Shown here: positions 1 through 6,685 of the stretch, in pieces
How the letters are laid out: each line of letters starts with the position of its first letter
Position numbering within the stretch: the stretch's first letter is position 1
Notes under the pieces: generated by a model
What the model saw: only the letters and a program-made list of their open reading frames with translations
Database searches by the model: none
What the model was told of the DNA's origin: nothing
Origin: a virus
Direction: 5' to 3' (one strand)
DNA: 37,717 bases
Virus record (IMG/VR): IMGVR_UViG_3300042305_001267
Span: 1 to 37,717 of that record
Translations under genes and position numbers: made by a program

Positions 1-127
1 ATCGAGAAGGACTGATACATAACCGCGAAGTTAAGGTCAGAGAGCAGCACTGGTATGAGTGTGGTCATGCGCTGCATATCGGTATCCATGACAGGCATGA
101 GAGCAGTCGCGGACTTCACCGAGTACA
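1..127. repeat. Left copy of 127-bp terminal overlap
   Basis: These 127 bases are identical to the last 127 bases of the window. The length is typical of a k-mer overlap left when a circular molecule is assembled. Dropping one copy closes the circle at 37,590 bp and joins the two halves of the portal gene in frame. It is therefore more likely an assembly overlap of a circular or circularly permuted genome than a biological terminal repeat. Confidence 0.97.
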
Positions 128-773
128 CGAACGGAATAGCTCCGTAAGGGTTACCGCCGTCCATGCGCATTTGATTCATCATGTCGGTCTGCACGTTACC
201 GTTTGAGTCCTGAATGATGAACTCATCGTCGGTGTAGACGTAGAGGATCGTTAATTCTCGGCCTGACTTATCCGCACGCTTCCCCATGACCTTGATGAAA
301 TGTGTGGGGCGGTTGGGCTCCACCATGTCGGTCGACACAACGAAGAACCTATCGGATGGGAGAGCGCGAAGGCGTGGCATCAAATTCCTGTTAAGGTACG
401 GCTCTACTGCGAAGTTCTTAAACAGGTTGAAGTAGTTATTGCAGATCCCCATGGCGATATTGGGCTGCATTTGTTTCTCGTACCAGCCGAACACTTCCTT
501 ATCGGTGTCGTTTCCTTCAATGACCAGGCGTTGCGGCGGCTTTAGATACAGGCCCGATTGTTTATCGACGATCTTCTTTAGGACGTTGATCGGTGCCGCG
601 CGGTGCTCAATCTGCTTGTAGACCTGCTGAGAGACTTGATTCTTAATTTGATACAGCACGTAAGGGAGGAGATTCCCCTCGAAGATATCGTACAGCTCGG
701 CGTTATGGGTGAGACGGTCGAGGTTAGACTTGTAGGCCGCCGCGATCATCTTCGTTTCTTGTGCAAGGCTCAT
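1..773 (-). CDS. Portal protein, N-terminal part (gene cut by the window edge)
   Basis: This is the N-terminal part (about 257 codons) of the portal protein, the dodecameric ring at the capsid vertex through which DNA is packaged. The ATG at 773 overlaps the large-terminase stop (ATGA), the usual terminase-portal coupling. The frame stays open to base 1 and continues across the circular joint into the part ending at 36909. The joined gene is 1,455 bp and 484 aa. The N-terminus begins MSLAQETKM. The overall pattern (helical N-terminus, mixed middle, acidic C-terminal tail) and the position after terminase fit an SPP1-gp6-like portal. The family call rests on position, size and general resemblance, not on a diagnostic motif. 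Confidence 0.88.
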   Translation of the reverse strand, partial: MSLAQETKMIAAAYKSNLDRLTHNAELYDIFEGNLLPYVLYQIKNQVSQQVYKQIEHRAAPINVLKKIVDKQSGLYLKPPQRLVIEGNDTDKEVFGWYEKQMQPNIAMGICNNYFNLFKNFAVEPYLNRNLMPRLRALPSDRFFVVSTDMVEPNRPTHFIKVMGKRADKSGRELTILYVYTDDEFIIQDSNGNVQTDMMNQMRMDGGNPYGAIPFVYSVKSATALMPVMDTDMQRMTTLIPVLLSDLNFAVMYQSFS

Positions 774-2014
774 AGCTCGATAGTCTCCTGTGGGCGACGG
801 TTCCCGACGATGTGCTGCCAGTAAATATAATACCCAAGCGCGTCTGCTTTGTGCCCTAAGTTATTTTTATCAGACGGAAAGCGCCCGTCGAGGGGCTGAG
901 ATGAGAGGTCACGAATTAACTCGCTGCATGACGGGTCGATCTCCACTCGGTGAGTTCCTACGGCTGACATGAGGTAGGAGTTAACTGCGGAGACGCGGTC
1001 AATGATTGCTGGGTTCTTAGCCATGACCTTGGTTTGGAAGCGGTAACCGTGGTGGGTGAGGAGCTCGGTGATGTAGTGGTAGTCCGAGAACCCTGTGGTC
1101 GAGTGGCGGTTAGACCCTGCCGCATCCCCGTGGACGAAGAGGTGGAGTTTCTCTTTCAAGTGGGCGTAGTCTTGGCAGAACTTCTTCACCGTCTCGATGG
1201 TCGAGGAGTTCTTTAAAGAATACTCCCGCTTAACTCTGTGTAGCTCTTGGTTCTGGATCAAGAGCAGCGAGGTGGGGTTCACGTTGAAGTCAAAGGTCAG
1301 TGCGAGAGGGAGCTCGGGGTTGATCTCGGGCTGTTTCTTGATGTGCACGTTCTCGTTAAAGGTGTAGTAGGCGAGCCCCTCGAAGGACTCCCATGTTGCC
1401 TCGTACTCTTGTCGGAATGACCGCTCATCGAGTTCTCTTTTGGCGTTCTCGATCTCTTCCTTATCGACCCCAGGGTTATCGTAGGTTGACCAGTAGTGAT
1501 ACGACCAGTCTTCCGGCTGTCGCATGATATCTAGATAGAAATCATATGCGTCCGTTCCCTTACCGTTTGGGGTGGTGGTGATTACTGCTCTGCCCTTGCG
1601 GTCTGAGAGGGCTGGTCGTACTGCACGCCAGATATCTTTAAGGGGCTTTGAAAAGAACGCGACCTCGTCAAGGCATACGAGCCCTGCCGCGTGACCACGG
1701 ATGCGAGATATCTTCTCTGCTCCGATGAGGAAGATCGCACGACGCCCAGGGAGTTCAATCCGCTGCTTTGATACGAGTGCCTTATACGATGCCCCGAGGT
1801 TGTATAGCCGCTCTTCAAGGGGCTCCCACATGAGTTCCATCGCTTGCATGTGAGACGGTGCGACCACGAACGCCTCTGTGCGTGGCTCGAACTTCGCTAC
1901 CTCTTCGAGAATGATCTCCCGAACTCCAACGGTCTTGCCTCCGCGCCGTCCCGCCAGTGCAAAGCGGTGACGTGTCTTGTCCTTACGGAATGCGTACTGC
2001 TTGGAGTGGTTCAA
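770..2014 (-). CDS. terL: Terminase large subunit
   Basis: This is the DNA-packaging motor ATPase and headful or cos nuclease, 414 aa. An ATPase domain comes first: a Walker A variant AGRRGGKT at residues 21-28, Walker B LVCLDE at 112-117, and a coupling motif ITTTPNG at about 145-151. The C-terminal RNase H-like nuclease has three acidic residues in the expected places: D242 in FDFNVNP, D297 in VHGDAAG, and D391 in HKADALGYY. Length is normal for the family. The ATG overlaps the small-terminase stop, and the stop overlaps the portal ATG, so the three genes are translationally coupled. No truncation or missing catalytic residue is visible. Confidence 0.97.
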   Translation of the reverse strand: MNHSKQYAFRKDKTRHRFALAGRRGGKTVGVREIILEEVAKFEPRTEAFVVAPSHMQAMELMWEPLEERLYNLGASYKALVSKQRIELPGRRAIFLIGAEKISRIRGHAAGLVCLDEVAFFSKPLKDIWRAVRPALSDRKGRAVITTTPNGKGTDAYDFYLDIMRQPEDWSYHYWSTYDNPGVDKEEIENAKRELDERSFRQEYEATWESFEGLAYYTFNENVHIKKQPEINPELPLALTFDFNVNPTSLLLIQNQELHRVKREYSLKNSSTIETVKKFCQDYAHLKEKLHLFVHGDAAGSNRHSTTGFSDYHYITELLTHHGYRFQTKVMAKNPAIIDRVSAVNSYLMSAVGTHRVEIDPSCSELIRDLSSQPLDGRFPSDKNNLGHKADALGYYIYWQHIVGNRRPQETIEL

Positions 2015-2517
2015 GCTGGAGGGTCCGACGGGTCGTCGTAGAGGTAAAGAGTTTTGTTCTCGTCGTCTGCGATATCAAACTTCTCTAGGAGAGCGACGAG
2101 GGCCTTAGCTTTGTCGTGCATCTTGAACTTGAGTGTGTGGCCGTTGTTCGTGACTGTCTCGGTGACCTCTGCGACGGCTGCGGTGACTTCTTTCGGCAGT
2201 TCTTCGGAGCTCGAATAGTGCACGCCTGAGTTATCCCACTTGATGACTTCCTCGACGTTGGCGAAAGCGATCTTGGAAAGTTCCTTCAGCACTCGCCCCT
2301 TAGTGATGTGTAGCCGCTTCAACTGCCGATCACGTTCTCGACGTATCGCGTCTTGAATATTAGCTTTTTTTAATAATTTATGCGCCGTGACAGCGGATGA
2401 GGAGTAGCTTTTAGATGGGTATCCCGCTGCTTCGTAAGCGCGTGTTGCGTTTTGGTCCTCGAGGTATTCAAGGACGAACTTTAGTTCTCTCTCGGAGAGT
2501 TCGCCGCGTTTGGGCAT
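2011..2517 (-). CDS. terS: Terminase small subunit (Terminase_2 / XtmA-like)
   Basis: This 168-aa protein is likely the DNA-recognition subunit of the packaging terminase. Its N-terminal third (about residues 5-50) has the pattern of Terminase_2 proteins: LSERELKFVLEYL, then a helix-turn-helix-like AATRAYEAAGY-type segment. A long basic helix and a region resembling the LxxIAFANVEEV segment of the family follow. The C-terminus ends with a helical oligomerisation-type stretch. It sits directly upstream of terL and overlaps it by 4 bp. The upstream 102 bp have no gene. Start choice: ATG at 2517, with only a weak Shine-Dalgarno. Confidence 0.93.
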   Translation of the reverse strand: MPKRGELSERELKFVLEYLEDQNATRAYEAAGYPSKSYSSSAVTAHKLLKKANIQDAIRRERDRQLKRLHITKGRVLKELSKIAFANVEEVIKWDNSGVHYSSSEELPKEVTAAVAEVTETVTNNGHTLKFKMHDKAKALVALLEKFDIADDENKTLYLYDDPSDPPA

Positions 2518-2577
2518 AGGTCTAGGATATCACTCTGAGTTAAAAGCAAAAGCAAGGCGTGCGCCCCGCGTTATCAT

Positions 2578-2596
2578 AAATCATGGTTCGTGATTT
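2578..2596. promoter_or_regulatory. Imperfect palindrome upstream of terS
   Basis: The 19-bp element has AAATCA and TGATTT arms with one further G/C pair inside. It lies in the 102-bp gap between terS and the preceding small gene. On the minus strand a TATGAT-like hexamer follows immediately, but no convincing -35 lies at 16-18 bp. It could be an operator or part of a late promoter. The evidence is only the symmetry. Confidence 0.25.
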
Positions 2597-2619
2597 GTGT
2601 TGCAACATTTTGGGGAAAT

Positions 2620-2820
2620 TCAATGAAGCGGCGCCCCGTCCTCGGGCATGGGCTCTACAACCTGGGAGTCCGTGGCGAGCATCCAGATCACGAAAGCGTG
2701 AACCGAGCAGCGAAGGTGAGAGGTCCCGTGCTGACCTGATTTGTAGAGGTCTTTAGCGATTTGATAAATCTGCTCCCACTCCTCGTCGGTGATGGTTTCC
2801 ATAGAGATTTCGCGGGTCAT
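2620..2820 (-). CDS. Hypothetical protein, 66 aa
   Basis: This is a small unrecognised protein beginning MTREISMETITDEEW. The reading frame is open further upstream to 2868, but the ATG at 2820 overlaps the stop of the preceding zinc-finger gene (ATGA), and that coupling makes it the likely start. The composition is helical with an acidic N-terminal half and a hydrophobic core (CSVHAFVIWML, residues about 38-48). It lies between a zinc-finger gene and terS at the head of the late operon. That position is compatible with a regulatory or packaging-accessory role, but nothing in the sequence names one. Confidence 0.7.
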   Translation of the reverse strand: MTREISMETITDEEWEQIYQIAKDLYKSGQHGTSHLRCSVHAFVIWMLATDSQVVEPMPEDGAPLH

Positions 2821-2963
2821 TTGGGGTCTAGGTACTTGTACATTTGTTTTCTTCGGCACTGATGACAAAGCCTCTGGAAGCGCGAGTCCGTCTTAAACTT
2901 CGTCTTGCACTCGGGCCCAAGGCAGACCCTTAGGATTAGTTTCGGTTTCGGCTTCCCTGCCAT
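2817..2963 (-). CDS. Small zinc-finger protein, 48 aa
   Basis: This short gene starts at the ATG at 2963 and encodes a basic N-terminus (MAGKPKPKLILRVC) followed by two cysteine pairs: C14 and C19 (CLGPEC), then C33 and C36 (CHQC). Between them lies a DSRFQRL-type segment seen in small phage zinc-finger proteins. The four cysteines probably bind zinc. It is the first gene of the leftward late operon and overlaps its neighbour by 4 bp. Its position next to terminase is common for such proteins, which may act as transcription or packaging cofactors; that role is inference. It diverges from the phosphoesterase gene at 3025. Confidence 0.8.
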   Translation of the reverse strand: MAGKPKPKLILRVCLGPECKTKFKTDSRFQRLCHQCRRKQMYKYLDPK

Positions 2964-3024
2964 GAATAGAATCTTAAGCGTGTTTTTAGTTGTGTGTCAC
3001 CCCGAGTGGGTCACCATTTAATTA

Positions 3025-3723
3025 ATGGCATATGATCTCGACCCGTCTCGTTGGCTCGTGATCTCGGATCTACAGATCCCATTTCATCATCAACACGCGC
3101 TAGAGTTCTGTAAGTACGTCGTGAAGCACTACCGAATCCCTTCGGAGAATATTCTGTGCATAGGCGATGAACTGGATAATTATTTCGGTGGGTTATGGCC
3201 TAAAGACCCGAACGCGAACCACTCGGCGATGGGAGAGATCCAAGCCTCTCTTGAGGAGTTGCGTAAGTGGTATCAGACTTTCCCTGAGATGCGTCTCGCT
3301 ATTTCAAACCACGGCACTCGGTGGATGAGGAAAGCAACACAGGCCGAGATCCCATCAATCATGCTCCGCCGTTACGAGGACGTGCTTGAAGCCCCTGCGG
3401 GATGGCGATGGCAGAAGACCTGGAAGGTTCCCTGTAAGTACCCGTTCATGATCGAGCACGGGGATGCTCATGGGGGTCAGACACCACACAAACAAGCGGC
3501 AATGCTTAACGGGATCTCGACTGCAATCGGACACTTCCACTCGATAGCAGGAGTGGAGTACATGAAAACCAATGGCATGAATGTTTGGGGATTATGTACA
3601 GGGTCACTAATTGATTTCGAGCAGTACGCATTCCACTACGCTCGGGATGCGAAACTAAAACCCCAGATCGGGGTTGGCGTGGTCGTTGACGATGGTCGGT
3701 GGGCACAATGGATTCCGCTCTAG
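3025..3723 (+). CDS. Calcineurin-like metallophosphoesterase
   Basis: This 232-aa metal-dependent phosphoesterase has the ordered motifs of the calcineurin-like fold: SDLQIPFHH (D15, with Q17 replacing the usual His), GDELDN (D48, D51), SNHGTRW (N95, H96), EHGDAHGG (H145) and GHFHS (H170, H172). The dinuclear metal site is therefore essentially intact. The D-x-Q first motif is a known variation in phage homologues. Its substrate (nucleotide, nucleic acid or phosphoprotein) cannot be read from the sequence. It is transcribed rightward alone, divergent from the late operon, with no clear Shine-Dalgarno upstream of the ATG. Confidence 0.88.
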   Translation: MAYDLDPSRWLVISDLQIPFHHQHALEFCKYVVKHYRIPSENILCIGDELDNYFGGLWPKDPNANHSAMGEIQASLEELRKWYQTFPEMRLAISNHGTRWMRKATQAEIPSIMLRRYEDVLEAPAGWRWQKTWKVPCKYPFMIEHGDAHGGQTPHKQAAMLNGISTAIGHFHSIAGVEYMKTNGMNVWGLCTGSLIDFEQYAFHYARDAKLKPQIGVGVVVDDGRWAQWIPL

Positions 3724-3947
3724 ATTTTAATCAATTCGCCGGACGGATGGTCAGTGTGAACTATTTCGAGTCTGACCGCTGGGTGGATGGCCGATTAGTT
3801 CGTCAAGTGTCACTTGGCGAGGATCTTTCGTTTCTAGTTCTTGAACTTCAAAACGGTTCTGAGTTTTTAGTTGATCTTCAACACTTGATAGCCGTTGAAT
3901 TAAAACCTTCAGCTCTGCGTCCAACTCTGCAAAGCGTTTCATCATAA
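3708..3947 (+). CDS. Small beta-rich hypothetical protein, 79 aa
   Basis: This reading frame starts inside the last codons of the phosphoesterase gene (ATG at 3708; GTG at 3699 also possible). It alternates hydrophobic and polar residues in a way typical of a small beta-barrel: VSVNYFES, WVDGRLVRQV, SFLVLELQNGSEFLV, HLIAVEL. No family is recognised. It overlaps, on the opposite strand, the end of a gene encoding a membrane-anchored coiled coil (3751-4092). Both look protein-like, so one may be a shadow or the two may be genuinely overlapping convergent genes. Confidence 0.5.
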   Translation: MDSALDFNQFAGRMVSVNYFESDRWVDGRLVRQVSLGEDLSFLVLELQNGSEFLVDLQHLIAVELKPSALRPTLQSVSS

Positions 3948-4092
3948 GATCGAGAGTCATTCCGTTCATACTTTTCCCTAGTGTCCTAAAAGAGTGAGCG
4001 ATGCTGTGCAGTACCTTAAACAGGTGCGCGATGAGAGAGACTAATCCGACGACGGCTGTGGCTGCAAGCACAGCGATAAATAAATCAAGCAC
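3751..4092 (-). CDS. Membrane-anchored coiled-coil protein, 113 aa
   Basis: The protein has one N-terminal hydrophobic segment (residues about 3-26, LFIAVLAATAVVGLVSLIAH) followed by a heptad-like helix (about 50-85, with LDAELKVLIQRLSSVEDQLK). The C-terminal tail is polar. The start is a GTG at 4092 just after AAAGGC, overlapping the stop of the upstream gene. The architecture suggests a small inner-membrane protein with a cytoplasmic or periplasmic coiled coil. It is the last gene of the leftward early operon. Function unknown. Confidence 0.6.
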   Translation of the reverse strand: MLDLFIAVLAATAVVGLVSLIAHLFKVLHSIAHSFRTLGKSMNGMTLDLMMKRFAELDAELKVLIQRLSSVEDQLKTQNRFEVQELETKDPRQVTLDELIGHPPSGQTRNSSH

Positions 4093-4288
4093 GCCTTTGG
4101 GCCTTCCGTCTCTCGAGCCCTCGCGTTGACTTAAGGATCAAGTCACGGAGTTTCCCGATCTCCTGTCTGATTAATCCCCGGTCGTTTGTGAGGAGTCTCC
4201 CAACCTGTTTCTCCATCGTCCACAACGAGTGCAGAATCTCTTCGGTGGCATTCGGTGCACGCCTCGTCGATTTGCGCGTCTCTTTCAT
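4085..4288 (-). CDS. Small coiled-coil protein, 67 aa
   Basis: This is a highly charged helical protein. A basic N-terminus (MKETRKSTRRAP) leads into a regular amphipathic helix (residues about 15-55, including EEILHSLWTMEKQVGRLL), and the C-terminus is arginine-rich. Its end overlaps the start of the membrane-anchored coiled-coil gene by 8 bp, suggesting co-translation and perhaps partnership. No family recognised. Confidence 0.6.
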   Translation of the reverse strand: MKETRKSTRRAPNATEEILHSLWTMEKQVGRLLTNDRGLIRQEIGKLRDLILKSTRGLERRKAQRRA

Positions 4289-4448
4289 AATTATCAGTCA
4301 CTCTCTGTTTTGAATTTGCGAGCGGGCCGGATTCGATACCGACTTGGGAATTATAATTAATTAGGCCGATGACCCGCTCTCTGCATTCCCGTGCAGCCCG
4401 GTCCACCTGTTGGGCTTTCCATCCCTCCTGCCTATGGTGCGTGTCCAC
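4143..4448 (-). CDS. Doubtful hypothetical protein, 101 aa
   Basis: This frame starts at a GTG at 4448. Its first half (about 50 residues, containing a helical AQQVDRAARECRERV segment) covers the only stretch between the ribbon-helix-helix gene and the coiled-coil gene with no other candidate. Its second half overlaps the more convincing 67-aa gene in another frame and looks like random translation. Either the true protein is different or the region 4289-4497 is non-coding. Confidence 0.25.
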   Translation of the reverse strand: MDTHHRQEGWKAQQVDRAARECRERVIGLINYNSQVGIESGPLANSKQRVTDNYERDAQIDEACTECHRRDSALVVDDGETGWETPHKRPGINQTGDRETP

Positions 4449-4470
4449 TCCACGCCGCCGCTCGCTTATC

Positions 4471-4485
4471 CCAGGTATTACCTGG
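4471..4485. promoter_or_regulatory. Perfect 15-bp palindrome, possible operator
   Basis: CCAGGTATTACCTGG is a perfect odd-length palindrome with 7-bp arms. It lies 13 bp beyond the stop of the ribbon-helix-helix gene. Neither strand has a T-run beside it, so it is not an intrinsic terminator. Position and symmetry suggest a repressor binding site, perhaps for the neighbouring RHH protein (inference). Confidence 0.45.
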
Positions 4486-4497
4486 AAACTTTTAAAA

Positions 4498-4698
4498 TCA
4501 TACCGCCTGTGATCTCTCTAACTTCCGGCTGAGGCGCTCGTTGTCCATAACGATATCAGTGCACATAAGCATGTAGCGAATCGCATCGGTGCGTGTTCCT
4601 TTCAGCTTCTCGGCGACCCTGTCTAGGTGCTCCAGTAGGGCGTCGTCGATGTAGAACGTGATCAAGTTATGGGGTCTTTGCTTCTTCTTTCGGGTCAT
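4498..4698 (-). CDS. Ribbon-helix-helix DNA-binding protein
   Basis: This 66-aa protein is probably a transcription regulator. After a basic arm (MTRKKKQRPHN) comes a beta-strand with alternating residues (LITFYID). Two helices follow, with DALLEHLDRVAEKL and a GTRTDAIRYML segment, which matches the Arc/CopG/MetJ-type ribbon-helix-helix layout. RHH proteins bind DNA as dimers through the beta-ribbon. It overlaps the upstream zinc-ribbon gene by 32 bp. It is the only obvious DNA-binding regulator seen in the genome, and a perfect palindrome lies just downstream. Confidence 0.72.
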   Translation of the reverse strand: MTRKKKQRPHNLITFYIDDALLEHLDRVAEKLKGTRTDAIRYMLMCTDIVMDNERLSRKLERSQAV

Positions 4699-4894
4699 AG
4701 TCTAGATAGATCCTTCCATTGCAATGGATACACTTTTCGCCGTCCTCGCCGTTACCATCCCAATCACACGAGTCACATTTCATTAAGTACTTCGGGGACT
4801 CGTCGGGGTCTTGGGAGTCGTACACCTCGATGATGTCCTCTCTCTCAGGCATTCGTCCGGGGTATACGATACGGAGCGCGTCTTTAAAATTCAT
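4667..4894 (-). CDS. Small zinc-ribbon protein, 75 aa
   Basis: An acidic small protein with two CxxC knuckles separated by 12 residues: CDSC at about 40-43 and CIHC at about 56-59. This is a typical zinc ribbon. The N-terminal part (DALRIVYPGRMPEREDIIEV) has no recognised family. The gene starts directly after the stop of the upstream gene (4895), so they are co-transcribed. Possible roles include binding nucleic acid or an enzyme; no evidence decides. Confidence 0.72.
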   Translation of the reverse strand: MNFKDALRIVYPGRMPEREDIIEVYDSQDPDESPKYLMKCDSCDWDGNGEDGEKCIHCNGRIYLDYDPKEEAKTP

Positions 4895-5101
4895 TTATCT
4901 ACACTCCAACTTATCGAGGATCTCAATCGCGGCGAAGAGGTCCATTATCAACTCGTCGCGCCTGTACTCATGAAGGCTGTCGTAATCTCCGTGTTGAAGG
5001 TCTTCCGATGCCTGGTGAACGCTTTGAAGCATGGCGCTGACCGCCCTGAGCTCCGGGATATGGTTTAGGATCTTCTCGGGCTTCTTAGCTCTTCTCTTCA
5101 T
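4895..5101 (-). CDS. Hypothetical helical protein, 68 aa
   Basis: A short all-helical protein with a basic start (MKRRAKKPEKIL) and a heptad-like body (AVSAMLQSVHQASEDL, ELIMDLFAAIEILDKL). The ATG lies inside the end of the upstream gene, 6-10 bases after a strong GGGGGA Shine-Dalgarno. Function not recognised. Confidence 0.68.
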   Translation of the reverse strand: MKRRAKKPEKILNHIPELRAVSAMLQSVHQASEDLQHGDYDSLHEYRRDELIMDLFAAIEILDKLECR

Positions 5102-5243
5102 TACTTCCCCCGTTTAAATAGTGAACACGCTTGGCTGCTTCATCTCTGTTTCCATAATCGGACTCAGGGTGCCACTTTCCGTCAGGAGAATAGAAACCTA
5201 CAGTCCAGAGGCTTGGTTCGGTGCGTATGTAAATGTAGTTCAT
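5085..5243 (-). CDS. Small conserved-type phage protein, 52 aa
   Basis: The ATG at 5243 opens a 52-residue protein with a compact, conserved-looking core: LWTVGFYSPDGKWHPESDY, then a DEAAKRVHYLNGG segment. Many phages carry short proteins of this type (aromatic strands followed by a D-E-A-A-x-R-V helix) in early regions; the function is not known. Its end overlaps the start of the next gene by 17 bp, and the C-terminal codons supply that gene's Shine-Dalgarno. Confidence 0.78.
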   Translation of the reverse strand: MNYIYIRTEPSLWTVGFYSPDGKWHPESDYGNRDEAAKRVHYLNGGSNEEKS

Positions 5244-5266
5244 TTACGATCTCCAATCGTTATTGA

Positions 5267-5647
5267 TCATGTTCTGACTAGCAGAGCCCATCTTTTTAGC
5301 GGCCAGTAGTTATCGAGTATATTCTGCCCGGCAGGTCCCATCTTCTCTACGACAGCCTTTTTAAAGTGGTAGCTGTGCTCGGCGTAGGACTCTTTAATAG
5401 CTTCAAAAATACCTACGTCAGCGGGGCTAGGCTCGAACCTATAACGAAGGTGAATCGCCGTCCCGCTATACCAACGGGTGTCGTCCATTAGGTCACCGTG
5501 GGCTTCTACCGTCTCGAGAGCTTTAATGGCCTTGATAAGGTCATCGTTAGGGCAGGATAGGAAGGTAACGTAAATCGAGCCGCTATACTTCCTAACCGAG
5601 TTCTTTACACCGTACTGCTTGCAAAGCGCCTTAATCGTCTTGGTCAT
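5267..5647 (-). CDS. Hypothetical protein, 126 aa (LPD29-like?)
   Basis: The N-terminus reads as a short helix followed by strands (GVKNSVRKYSGSIYVTFLS), then DDLIKAIKAL, and a W/Y-rich middle (DTRWYSGTAIHLRYRF). This alternation resembles the LPD29-type domain found in phage and polyvalent proteins; I hold that loosely. The C-terminal part is helical. It sits alone between short gaps in the leftward early operon. Function unknown. Confidence 0.7.
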   Translation of the reverse strand: MTKTIKALCKQYGVKNSVRKYSGSIYVTFLSCPNDDLIKAIKALETVEAHGDLMDDTRWYSGTAIHLRYRFEPSPADVGIFEAIKESYAEHSYHFKKAVVEKMGPAGQNILDNYWPLKRWALLVRT

Positions 5648-5675
5648 GTACTAACTATATCACTAGTTAGTCGAA

Positions 5676-5951
5676 CTAGTAAGTAAAATCGTCTAAGGGA
5701 ATAGGGTCTAATCCTTTCGCGTAGTTAGCCACTCTCTCAATGGGGGTATTGGTCCAGATCGAGATGCGCCAGATGTCCGCGTCCGATGGTGGGACTTTAT
5801 CGGTGACGACTCTCTTCCAAGCGAACTTTAGAAACCTATCCCTGCGCTTCTTATCGTATCCTGATTTCCGGTAGTGTTGTTTTAACCACTCGCTGAACTC
5901 TATCCGTGTGAGCTCCTCGTCTGTGAGGTGTTCCCATGCGTCGTATTTCAT
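5676..5951 (-). CDS. Hypothetical protein, 91 aa
   Basis: This is a charged, tryptophan-rich, mostly helical protein (EHLTDEELTRIEFSEWL, RFLKFAWKRVV, ADIWRISIWTNTPIERVANY). The segment ISIWTNTPIERVANYAKG could be a helix-turn-helix-like element, but this is weak. It lies directly downstream of the HNH gene in the same operon, separated by 9 bp. No family recognised. Confidence 0.68.
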   Translation of the reverse strand: MKYDAWEHLTDEELTRIEFSEWLKQHYRKSGYDKKRRDRFLKFAWKRVVTDKVPPSDADIWRISIWTNTPIERVANYAKGLDPIPLDDFTY

Positions 5952-5960
5952 GGGGTTAGC

Positions 5961-6209
5961 CTAAAGGGTTCTTTTCCTCCTGGCTAGATGCCTCTCGTAT
6001 AATCCCGGAGAAACCTTATCGATCCACGCCCGATATTTAGGGTAACGGTCAGCGAGCCAGACGATCCCCATCTGATGCCTAAGCGTGTGACAAGCCCTGC
6101 AAATAGGCACGAGGTTCTCGGGGTCGTCAGATCCTCCAGAGCCACGAGTTTTCAAGTGGTCGTACTCGGTAGCGGGTCCGTGGCAGATGATGCACTTAAC
6201 ACCGATCAT
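5961..6209 (-). CDS. HNH endonuclease-like protein, 82 aa
   Basis: A compact HNH/beta-beta-alpha-metal domain. It has zinc knuckles C6-C9 (CIIC) and C37-C40 (CRAC), the H-containing YDH at 16-18, a GGSDDPENLVPIC segment with N32, and H41 and H45 at the end. All features needed for a metal-dependent nuclease are present. In this early-operon setting, next to replication genes, it may process replication or recombination intermediates; small free-standing HNH proteins can also assist packaging. It overlaps the upstream gene by 4 bp (ATGA). Confidence 0.85.
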   Translation of the reverse strand: MIGVKCIICHGPATEYDHLKTRGSGGSDDPENLVPICRACHTLRHQMGIVWLADRYPKYRAWIDKVSPGLYERHLARRKRTL

Positions 6210-6685
6210 AGCTCCGATGATTTCGCCTGAGAAGAATCCATTTCGATCACGCGATTGATCCGAGTTACTAATTCACCTCCCAAATATTTTACCTCGCCGT
6301 GTTTCTGAACTCCCAAGAGCAACGCCTGACTCTCGGGTTTTAACTCTGGTGGAATCCGGTTAAGCGCCCAGCGGAGGGTTGAAAGTCTAGTTTGATTCTC
6401 TCCCGCGGCGGTAGCGTAAACCACAAGCCACCGAAGGAGTTTAAAAATCAAAACAGAATCCGCGTGGATGGGATTGGCCGCCAATCTTCCGTCGACGTAC
6501 TCCGCGAGCGTTGGGTGAAACGTCGGAACGTAAACCGGAAAGTGCATGTGAGATTTCGCCGCAACCATGATCGCGCTTTGGGTGAAGTACTCGTCTGCGG
6601 TGATTAGCTTTCTCACGTACATCGAATAGAGCTCATGCTCGGGTGAATCGTAAGAATCTGCGAGAGGTGGTAAATCAAAATCCAT
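6206..6685 (-). CDS. Hypothetical early protein, 159 aa, carrying the repeated 21-residue segment
   Basis: No family is recognised. Residues 9-29 (from ADSYDSPEH to YVRKLIT) are encoded by a 63-bp sequence that occurs again, inverted, at the end of the annealase gene (10926-10988). Here the segment runs naturally into the following residues (ADEYFTQSAIMVAAKS), so this copy looks ancestral. The rest is helical (LIFKLLRWLVVYATAA, RLSTLRWALNRIP). It lies directly downstream of the replication initiator, overlapping it by 11 bp, where a helicase loader is often found, but I see no Walker motif. The name should remain hypothetical. Confidence 0.75.
   Translation of the reverse strand: MDFDLPPLADSYDSPEHELYSMYVRKLITADEYFTQSAIMVAAKSHMHFPVYVPTFHPTLAEYVDGRLAANPIHADSVLIFKLLRWLVVYATAAGENQTRLSTLRWALNRIPPELKPESQALLLGVQKHGEVKYLGGELVTRINRVIEMDSSQAKSSEL
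6599..6661. repeat. 63-bp inverted repeat, copy A
   Basis: The reverse complement of these 63 bases equals 10926-10988 base for base, and identity stops sharply at both ends. It codes for residues 9-29 of the 159-aa early protein on the minus strand. The 4.26 kb between the copies contains the replication initiator, the control region, the glycosyltransferase and the annealase. Confidence 0.95.

Noticed and set aside
1-127. Biological direct terminal repeat as in T7-like phages
   Set aside because: 127 bp is short for such repeats and equals a common k-mer size, and it lies in the middle of the portal gene, where a genome end would cut an essential gene; circular closure explains it better.
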